Source: CADEEN01 sp963706685
GTDB taxonomy: Bacteria > Pseudomonadota > Gammaproteobacteria > Burkholderiales > Burkholderiaceae_C
Direction: 5' to 3'
Length of the DNA stretch: 64,000 nucleotides
Assembly: GCA_963706685.1 (NCBI GenBank)
Contig: CAVPMY010000002.1
Coordinates: forward strand, 403,529-467,528
The notes under the pieces are model-generated. The model was not told the origin of the DNA. It saw only the letters and a list, made by a program, of their open reading frames with translations, and did not search any database. This document shows, in pieces, positions 58,222 through 64,000 of this stretch (its first letter is position 1; each line of letters begins with the position of its first letter). The position numbers were made by a program, and so were the translations under genes.

Positions 58222-59399
58222 TGGGCAAACGGCAGGCCGACGTAGTTTTCGGCCAGGGCGGTGGTGGCGGCGCGCGAAGAAACGAGGTAGTCGAGTTCGG
58301 CGCGCTGCAGGCGCTGGCCGATGGCGCCGGTCTCGGGCAGCTTGTGCATCAGCGTCGTGAACCACCAGGAAAAGCGCTCGGCTTTCCAGACGCGGGCCAG
58401 GCAGCGTGCGGAGTAACGGTCGATGCCCTCGCTGTTCTTGTCGCGGTAGAACTCGACCAGGGCGCGTGAGAGGTAGCGCACATCGGACACCGCCAGGTTC
58501 AAGCCCTTGGCGCCCGTCGGCGGCACGATGTGGGCCGCATCGCCGGCCAGCAACAGGCGGCCGAAGCGCATCGGCTCGGCAACGAAGCTGCGCAGCGGCG
58601 CAATGCTCTTTTCGATCGACGGCCCGGTGACCATGCTCTGCGCAGCCGCCGGGTCGAGCCGGCGCCGCAGCTCGTCCCAGAAGGCGTCGTCGCTCCAGTC
58701 TTCGGGCTTGTCGTGCAGGGAACATTGCACGTAGTAGCGTGTGCGCGTCGGCGAGCGCATCGAGCACAGCGCGAAGCCGCGCTCGTGGTTCGAATAGATC
58801 AGTTCGTGCGAGACCGGCGGCGTGTCGGCCAGGATGCCGAGCCAGCCGAACGGATAGACCTTCTCGAAGATCGACAGCGCCGCCGGCGGCACGGCGGCGC
58901 GGCACGGTCCGTGGTAGCCGTCGCAACCGGCGATGAAGTCACAGCGCAGCTCGTTGACCTGGCCGTCGTGGGTGTAGGTGATGGACGGCGCGGCGCCGTC
59001 GAAATCATGCGGCGCCACATCCTTGGCTTCGTAGACCGTCGGCAGGCCGGCCGCGGCGCGCGCCGCCATCAGGTCGCGCGTGACCTCGGTCTGGCCGTAG
59101 ACGATGACATGTTTGCCGCCGGTGTGGCCGGACAGGTCGATGCGGTGCCGCGCACCGCCGAAGCAGAGTTCGAAACCGTCGTGCACCAGGCCTTCGGCGT
59201 GCATGCGCGCGCCGACGCCGGCCTCGTCGAGCAGATCGGCGGTGGTCTGCTCGAGCACGCCGGCGCGCACGCGGCCGAGCACGTAGTCGCCGCTCTGGCG
59301 TTCGAGGATGACGTTGTCGATGCCGGCCTGGTGCAGCAGTTGGCCGAGCAAGAGGCCGGACGGCCCCGCGCCGACGATGGCGACCTGCGTGCGCTTCAT
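58218..59399 (-). CDS. pobA: 4-hydroxybenzoate 3-monooxygenase
   Basis: This 393-residue FAD enzyme converts 4-hydroxybenzoate to protocatechuate with NADPH. The dinucleotide fold is TQVAIVGAGPSGLLLGQLLH. RVRAGVLEQTTADLLDEAGV, then the substrate region SGHTGGKHVIVYGQTEVTRD are typical of p-hydroxybenzoate hydroxylase. The second FAD motif is RLLLAGDAAHIVPPTGAKGL, then NLAVSDVRYL. The length is normal and the frame intact. It lies 4 bp from the tctA stop, so it probably belongs to the same operon as the transporter, which would supply aromatic acids. Confidence 0.95.
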   Translation of the reverse strand: MKRTQVAIVGAGPSGLLLGQLLHQAGIDNVILERQSGDYVLGRVRAGVLEQTTADLLDEAGVGARMHAEGLVHDGFELCFGGARHRIDLSGHTGGKHVIVYGQTEVTRDLMAARAAAGLPTVYEAKDVAPHDFDGAAPSITYTHDGQVNELRCDFIAGCDGYHGPCRAAVPPAALSIFEKVYPFGWLGILADTPPVSHELIYSNHERGFALCSMRSPTRTRYYVQCSLHDKPEDWSDDAFWDELRRRLDPAAAQSMVTGPSIEKSIAPLRSFVAEPMRFGRLLLAGDAAHIVPPTGAKGLNLAVSDVRYLSRALVEFYRDKNSEGIDRYSARCLARVWKAERFSWWFTTLMHKLPETGAIGQRLQRAELDYLVSSRAATTALAENYVGLPFAQ

Positions 59400-59403
59400 G
59401 GAT

Positions 59404-60918
59404 TCAAGTTTCCTCTTGAAATGCCTGTTCGCGCTTGGCCCGGATCGACGGCAGCATGACGACCACGATCATCGCCAGCGCCGCCAGCAGCAAGCCCGCC
59501 GACAACGGCCGCGTGGCAAAGGTGGTCCAGTCGCCGCGCGACAGCAGCAGCGCGCGGCGCAGGTTTTCTTCCATCATCGGCCCGAGGATGAAGCCCAGCA
59601 GCAGCGGCGCCGGCTCGCAATGCAGCTTGTAGAAGACGTAGCCGACAACGGCGAAGCCCGCGCCCATGTAGACGTCGAAGGCGTTGTTGTTGAGCGTGTA
59701 CAGGCCGACGCAGCAGAAGACGATGATGGCCGGGAACAGGAAGCGGTAGGGCACGGTGAGCAGCTTGATCCAGACGCCGATCAGCGGCAGGTTGAGCACG
59801 ATCAGCATCAGGTTGCCGACCCACATCGACGCGATCAGGCCCCAGAACAGCTCCGGGTTGCTGGTCATCACCTGCGGGCCGGGCTGGATGCCCTTGATCG
59901 TCATCGCGCCGACCATCAGCGCCATCACGGCGTTGGGCGGGATGCCCAGCGTCAGCATCGGGATGAACGAGGTCTGCGCGCCGGCGTTGTTGGCGCTCTC
60001 GGGACCGGCGACGCCGCGGATGTTGCCTTTGCCGAAGGGCACTTCACCGGCGCGCATGCGCATCTTCTTCTCGACCGTGTAGGCGGCGAACGACGACAGC
60101 AGCGCGCCGCCGCCGGGCAGCACGCCGAGGACGGAGCCCAGCGCGGTGCCGCGCACGACCGCCGGCCAGGCGTTCCGGAAGTCTTCCTTGGTCGGCCACA
60201 GGCCCTTGACGTCCTTGGTGAAGACCTCGCGGTGTTCCGCCGGCCGGCCCAGGTTGGCGATGATCTCGCCGAAGCCGAACACGCCCATGGCGATGGCGAC
60301 GAAGCCGATGCCGTCGGTGAGTTCGGGAACGTCGAAGCTGTAGCGCGGCACGCCGGAGATGACATCGGTGTTGACCTGGCCGAGCAGCAAGCCGAGCAGG
60401 ATCATGCAGATGGCCTTGATCAGCGAGCCCGAAGCCAGCACCACCGCACCGATCAGTCCGAGCACCATCAGCGAGAAGTACTCGGCCGGGCCGAACTTGA
60501 AGGCCAGCTCGGTCAGCGGCGGCGCAAAGGCGGCGATGACGACGGTGCCGACGCAGCCGGCAAAGAACGAGCCCAGCCCGGCAGCGGCCAGCGCCGGCCC
60601 GGCCCGGCCCTGGCGTGCCATCTGGTAGCCGTCGATCGCCGTCACCACCGAACTGGCCTCGCCCGGCACGTTGATCAGGATCGCCGTGGTCGAGCCGCCG
60701 TACTGCGCACCGTAGTAGATGCCCGCCAGCATGATCAGCGCCGGCGTGGCGTCGAGCGAGTAGATGCTGGGCAGCAGCATGGCCATCGTCGCCACCGGCC
60801 CGAGGCCGGGCAGTACGCCGATCAGCGTGCCGAGCAGCGCACCGCCGAAGGCGTAGGCCAGGTTGATCGGCGTGAAGGCCACGCCGAAGCCGAGCGCCAG
60901 ATTAGCTAGAAGGTCCAT
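59404..60918 (-). CDS. tctA: Tripartite tricarboxylate transporter large permease TctA
   Basis: This 504-residue membrane protein has about 12 helices of the TctA family: LLGTLIGVLPGLGPVATMAM, GIYYGAQYGGSTTAILINVP, then GEASSVVTAIDGYQMARQGR, and PGGGALLSSFAAYTVEKKMR. Tripartite tricarboxylate transporters use a periplasmic binding protein (TctC) to import carboxylates at the expense of an ion gradient. No tctC is in the window. It starts 13 bp after the tctB stop. The proximity to pobA suggests an aromatic-acid substrate, which is inference. Confidence 0.95.
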   Translation of the reverse strand: MDLLANLALGFGVAFTPINLAYAFGGALLGTLIGVLPGLGPVATMAMLLPSIYSLDATPALIMLAGIYYGAQYGGSTTAILINVPGEASSVVTAIDGYQMARQGRAGPALAAAGLGSFFAGCVGTVVIAAFAPPLTELAFKFGPAEYFSLMVLGLIGAVVLASGSLIKAICMILLGLLLGQVNTDVISGVPRYSFDVPELTDGIGFVAIAMGVFGFGEIIANLGRPAEHREVFTKDVKGLWPTKEDFRNAWPAVVRGTALGSVLGVLPGGGALLSSFAAYTVEKKMRMRAGEVPFGKGNIRGVAGPESANNAGAQTSFIPMLTLGIPPNAVMALMVGAMTIKGIQPGPQVMTSNPELFWGLIASMWVGNLMLIVLNLPLIGVWIKLLTVPYRFLFPAIIVFCCVGLYTLNNNAFDVYMGAGFAVVGYVFYKLHCEPAPLLLGFILGPMMEENLRRALLLSRGDWTTFATRPLSAGLLLAALAMIVVVMLPSIRAKREQAFQEET

Positions 60919-60931
60919 TGAAGCCGGCCCG

Positions 60932-61393
60932 TCAACCCATGAACCACGGCTTGAGCGGAATCGTCAGATTCAATCCCCAGGTGAAGATGGCCCAGCTGAA
61001 GACGGTGAGGATGGCGGCATTGATCAGCACCTCGCCCCAATGGAACTCGTTGCCCGCCAGGGCAGCCATCACCACCAGGATCGGCAGCGCGACGAACATG
61101 CCCAGGTGCGGCAGTGCCCACGCAAAGACGACCACCGCGCCGACGATGACCAGCAGCGGCTTCCACGCCCAGGCGCCGACCCGCTCGCCGTCTTCGGCCT
61201 CGATCGTCAGCGCCTTGAACAACACCAGCGCGCCGATCAGCGCCAGCAGCACGCCCAGGCCAAAGGGAAAATAAGCCGGCCCCGGGCGCGCCGAGTCGCC
61301 GAACCGGTAGGCCGTCGCGCCCCATGCGAATGCGATACCGATGACGACAAACATCAGGCCCGACCAGAAGTCGCGCTCGCTCTTGATTTTCAT
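60932..61393 (-). CDS. tctB: Tripartite tricarboxylate transporter small permease TctB
   Basis: This 153-residue protein has four membrane helices: FWSGLMFVVIGIAFAWGATA, FGLGVLLALIGALVLFKALT, PLLVIVGAVVVFAWALPHL and LINAAILTVFSWAIFTWG. Together with YRFGDSARPGPAYFPFG this is the TctB pattern. It is the small subunit that pairs with TctA. The gene begins the tctBA-pobA-aldolase operon; 230 bp of non-coding sequence separates it from the divergent VOC gene and must hold both promoters. Confidence 0.92.
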   Translation of the reverse strand: MKIKSERDFWSGLMFVVIGIAFAWGATAYRFGDSARPGPAYFPFGLGVLLALIGALVLFKALTIEAEDGERVGAWAWKPLLVIVGAVVVFAWALPHLGMFVALPILVVMAALAGNEFHWGEVLINAAILTVFSWAIFTWGLNLTIPLKPWFMG

Positions 61394-61624
61394 GAAACCG
61401 CCCAGGTGCTCCGGCGCAGGCCGGATGTGCGGCGCATTCTAGGCAGTGCATCGTGTATCGCGACTTCGGGTCTGGCGTGAGACCGCTCGCTGCACGCCTG
61501 GGCGTTCAGCGTTGGCGTGCTGGCCATTTGCGCGACACTCGCTCGATGCCGCCGCCTCCGCCCATGCGCGGCTCGAATCGCGCCAGCAGCGGCGCCCTGG
61601 TCCTGATCGCCTGAGGAGACGTAC

Positions 61625-62005
61625 GTGATCCACGGCATGAACCACTTCACCATCACCGCCGAAGACCGCGCGGCCACGCTCGATTTCTATTGCGGCCTGC
61701 TCGGCCTCGTCGAAGGCCACCGCCCCGACCTCGGCTTCCCCGGCGCGTGGCTCTACCCGCCGGGCGGCCAACAGGCCGTGCTGCACATCTTCTGGGACCG
61801 CCCGATGCCCAGCCTGCGCACCGGCGTCATCGATCACATGGCCTTCACCGCCACCGACCTGAAGGCGGTGAAAGCGCGCTTCGACGAGCGTGGCCTGCAG
61901 TACGACCTGCAGCAGCAGCCCGGCGCCGGCACCTGGCAGATGTTCTCGCACGATCCGAACGGGGCAAAGGTCGAGCTCGACTTCGATCCGAGTGAGACGC
62001 TGTAG
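61625..62005 (+). CDS. VOC-superfamily (glyoxalase/dioxygenase-fold) protein
   Basis: This 126-residue protein with two beta-alpha-beta-beta-beta modules begins at GTG 61625, which GAGGAG 6 nt upstream supports (ATG 61637 is internal). The first metal ligand is in MNHFTITAEDRAATLDFYCG, the pair in VLHIFWDRP and GVIDHMAFTATDLKAVKARF, and the last near FSHDPNGAKVELDFDP. This is the ligand layout of glyoxalase and extradiol dioxygenases. Its activity is unknown. It is divergent from tctB and may act on the same metabolites, but there is no direct evidence. Confidence 0.88.
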   Translation: MIHGMNHFTITAEDRAATLDFYCGLLGLVEGHRPDLGFPGAWLYPPGGQQAVLHIFWDRPMPSLRTGVIDHMAFTATDLKAVKARFDERGLQYDLQQQPGAGTWQMFSHDPNGAKVELDFDPSETL

Positions 62006-62542
62006 CAGCAGCGTTTTCCTCAAGTCCTGAAGCACTGCAAGGCGACGGTCTGCGATTGCAGGGGACAGCGGGCTTGCGATCAAGAAGCAACACGCGGGGC
62101 GTTCCGATGGTTGTCCGCAGCTACCGCAAAGGAGGCCGTCGATTCAGCTGCCGAGCATTCGCGTTTTGATCAGAAGGAACGTTCAGGCGAGAAACCCATG
62201 CGTTTGCAATCAGACCCAACAGGGATCCGTGGAGCCGCTCCGTGAAGGTCAGCGACGTTCGCTGAAGCGGTCATCGGTGGCGACAAACTGGTCGACCGCC
62301 CTCGACCCACAGTAAGCCCACGGCCACGTGGTTCCCAAACCCGCAATGTGATCGATCGCGACCGCTCGTGGACGCGAGTTCGCGTGGGCAGCACGACGGC
62401 CACAAGCAGTCGCTGGTAGACGCGCGAGTGAGCAGTATTCGTCGCGACTTCGACACCACAGTTCAACTATTGAAGCATTGCGATGTCTCGCTCCATGGCA
62501 CAGACCTCACGCCTTTGCGATCGTTCTTGCACAAGCAAACGT
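62006..62542. other. Non-coding stretch between core genes and a possible accessory region
   Basis: This 537-bp gap has no gene I can support. A minus-strand open frame (62170-62466) is not recognised and looks like a chance frame. Palindromic words such as GATCGATCGCGAC and CGTGGACGCGAGTTCGCG are scattered. Base composition falls gradually from the high-GC core toward the lower-GC gene on its right, so it may be a junction or remnant region. Confidence 0.5.
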
Positions 62543-64000
62543 CTAGGATTTCTTCTTCGCTCGACCGCTTGGCAAAGAGGCTTGCAGCTTTTCAACTGCC
62601 TCTTGCATGCCGGCGAGGTAGTTCTTCTCCAACGATCCCAAAGTTCGAAAAGCCTCCGCTCGCTTCTTGGGGTCTTGCGTTTCAAGATTTGCGCCTACGC
62701 GGTCGAGTTCCGCACTGGCCGTCCCGGCGTACTTCTCGATGACTTTAGGCATCGCCATAGCGAGGCCTTCGTCGTACTGTTCAAGGCCGCGAGTCGTGAA
62801 ATATGATCTAACGGCTTGGGAGCGATCCGAAATTCGGGCGCTCCACAGCAATTCGGTGAGACCAGCGCCATCTGCGATTCCGCCAAGGAGAAGTTCGACA
62901 AACTGAATCAGGCCAACATGGCTAATCATGGTGTCGGAAATCGCTTGATACTTGCCATCGGAGATTGCCACCTGCAATCGGCGATCGGCTGTGACGAATA
63001 GCGCCCTATCCCCCTTCGAAATCTCGGTATCTAGCATCGCCAGTTGTATGGCGTCATGTTCGATCAAGATCGGCCCCTTGCCGTATGCCAATTCGCCAGC
63101 ATTTGCGGTTTCCAAACGAGAGTACAGCGCCGGAAACTTCGGACCTTTGACGGCGTCAACGATCTCAAAACCTTGCGCAACCAACCATCGCCGTAGCTGG
63201 AGCTCTGTTGTGTAAGGCGCGACTCGCGAAAGAAATTCCTTGAACGGCAGCGAACCATGGTTCTCCACCCAGTTCGCATATGCGCCGACATAGACGTTGA
63301 CGTTTGGAACGCCGTGGTAGACCGCATCACTGCGGGCGATCATCGGAAAGTCATCGCCAGCTTGTTCACTGTATTCGACCGCGTTGCGGCGATGGCTGAC
63401 TATTTCATTCAAGTAGACGGTGCACACACGAAGTTGCAGTTGAATTGCCGCTGACGACGCGGCCTCCTTCAGTCGCTTGATTGTGCTCCGATAGACTTGG
63501 CTGAATGGGTGCCCCTCGACCAGAGCGGGTAGCAACACACTCGCGTCGAAATAGATTCTCCTAGGGAGAATTGCCTTGTGCAGCAGGGTTGACCGCGGGG
63601 ACTGGAAAGCGAGTTCCACAGCAAAGCTGACTCTTCCGAGTTCGCCAAGTACCGCTGTCTCCTCATGGGACGGGTGCTGAAAAAGATTCACACATACGCG
63701 CAGCAAACGTTCACGATCGAAAGCCGTCAGCCCGATTGCGCACTCATTCAGCAACAGTTCAATCCCCACCAACTCTGGAGCACGGCCGGCAGCGAATGCC
63801 GCACCGAGATCCCAGCCGCGCCGCCTGATTAGCTGGCTGAAGAAGCCCGTCATTGTGTCCTGCACTTCCCTACCAGTGTTCCACCCCTCTTGAAGATGTG
63901 CTCGGATCTTTACGCTCTTCGTGAGAACGCCAATGGCGGCATCAAGTGAATCGGCCTGCCGAACCTCTCCCGCCCAAGCAACCTTGACGCCACGGCCGCC
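62543..64000 (-). CDS. PIN-like domain protein, partial at the window edge
   Basis: At least 485 residues are visible and the frame is open to the last base, so the N-terminus is outside the window. The middle carries a PIN-nuclease-like pattern: RIYFDASVLLPALVEGHPFS (first Asp, about 63560), LNEIVSHRRNAVEYSEQAGD, then GPILIEHDAIQLAMLD and ALFVTADRRLQVAI, giving the spaced acidic residues D...E...D...D. A helical C-terminal part follows and ends in the basic tail SGRAKKKS. It could be a ribonuclease-type effector of a toxin or defence system, or an RNA-processing protein; I do not recognise the whole. GC is clearly lower than in the rest of the window. Confidence 0.7.
   Translation of the reverse strand, partial: GGRGVKVAWAGEVRQADSLDAAIGVLTKSVKIRAHLQEGWNTGREVQDTMTGFFSQLIRRRGWDLGAAFAAGRAPELVGIELLLNECAIGLTAFDRERLLRVCVNLFQHPSHEETAVLGELGRVSFAVELAFQSPRSTLLHKAILPRRIYFDASVLLPALVEGHPFSQVYRSTIKRLKEAASSAAIQLQLRVCTVYLNEIVSHRRNAVEYSEQAGDDFPMIARSDAVYHGVPNVNVYVGAYANWVENHGSLPFKEFLSRVAPYTTELQLRRWLVAQGFEIVDAVKGPKFPALYSRLETANAGELAYGKGPILIEHDAIQLAMLDTEISKGDRALFVTADRRLQVAISDGKYQAISDTMISHVGLIQFVELLLGGIADGAGLTELLWSARISDRSQAVRSYFTTRGLEQYDEGLAMAMPKVIEKYAGTASAELDRVGANLETQDPKKRAEAFRTLGSLEKNYLAGMQEAVEKLQASLPSGRAKKKS

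Noticed and set aside
48742..61393. A biosynthetic gene cluster in the long minus-strand run
   Set aside because: The genes are ordinary transporters, an SDR, proteases and pobA; there is no core synthase.
62170..62466. 98-residue minus-strand gene in the gap
   Set aside because: It has no family pattern, no ribosome binding site and arginine-rich composition; it is probably a chance frame.

Overview
The window looks like chromosomal DNA of a high-GC betaproteobacterium of the order Burkholderiales, probably the Rubrivivax/Leptothrix/Ideonella/Methylibium type. The basis is protein character (ThrB of the aminoglycoside-phosphotransferase type, a BPSS1780-like membrane protein next to thrB, DUF2782 beside polA, a TctAB transporter beside pobA) and strong GC3 bias; no rRNA or species marker is present. 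Most is core genome. The last 2 kb is visibly lower in GC and may be the start of an accessory region.

Layout. 0-5.3 kb: an ECF sigma factor and two tandem TPR Ser/Thr kinase genes that are broken and fused. 5.3-10.3 kb: a DUF962 remnant, sixA and ppk1 (phosphohistidine phosphatase and polyphosphate kinase) on the minus strand, and a Tat-exported prolyl oligopeptidase on the plus strand. 10.3-15.7 kb: a minus-strand polyamine-type ABC transporter operon (ATPase, binding protein, two permeases) ending in an agmatinase-type ureohydrolase. 15.7-20.9 kb: polA, DUF2782, a three-copy 81-bp repeat, thrB and a membrane protein. 21-28.5 kb: a compact plus-strand cluster RDD, RDD, SpoIIM, membrane protein, DUF4129, DUF4350, MoxR ATPase, DUF58, then an aspartic protease. 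29.4-37.1 kb: a membrane protein, a UvrD/PcrA helicase, a PAS-GGDEF-EAL protein, GMP reductase and an S41 lipoprotein protease. 37.2-46.4 kb: valS, an odd 2-hydroxyacid dehydrogenase, galU, the tusA-nudix-cysM operon, tRNA-Leu(CAA), rhomboid, an NAD-dependent epimerase and a CDP-glucoseen-reductase-type flavoprotein. 46.5-49.9 kb: a CsgG/HfaB-like protein with an SH3 tail, enoyl-CoA hydratase, a small conserved protein and DUF3108. 49.9-61.4 kb: a long minus-strand run holding an M61 protease, a GRDP-like protein, SDR, EamA, gamma-glutamyltransferase, MFS, class II aldolase, pobA and tctAB. 61.6-64 kb: a VOC protein, a 540-bp gap and a PIN-like protein that runs off the end.

Two themes cut across the window. 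First, single-base frame changes are concentrated at 0.7-4.6, 8.3-15.7 and 52.4-58.2 kb, while long genes such as polA, valS, uvrD and ppk1 are clean; this looks mainly like consensus error, so most of those genes are reported as whole genes with corrected extents. Second, GC-rich palindromic repeats have spread through the region and entered coding sequence: one lies in frame inside polA, one forms the N-terminus of the DUF4129 protein, and others sit directly before start codons. No complete new defence or mobile system is visible. The best candidates for follow-up are the PIN-like protein at the right edge, the conserved MoxR cluster, the dehydrogenase with exchanged catalytic residues and the repeat insertions.
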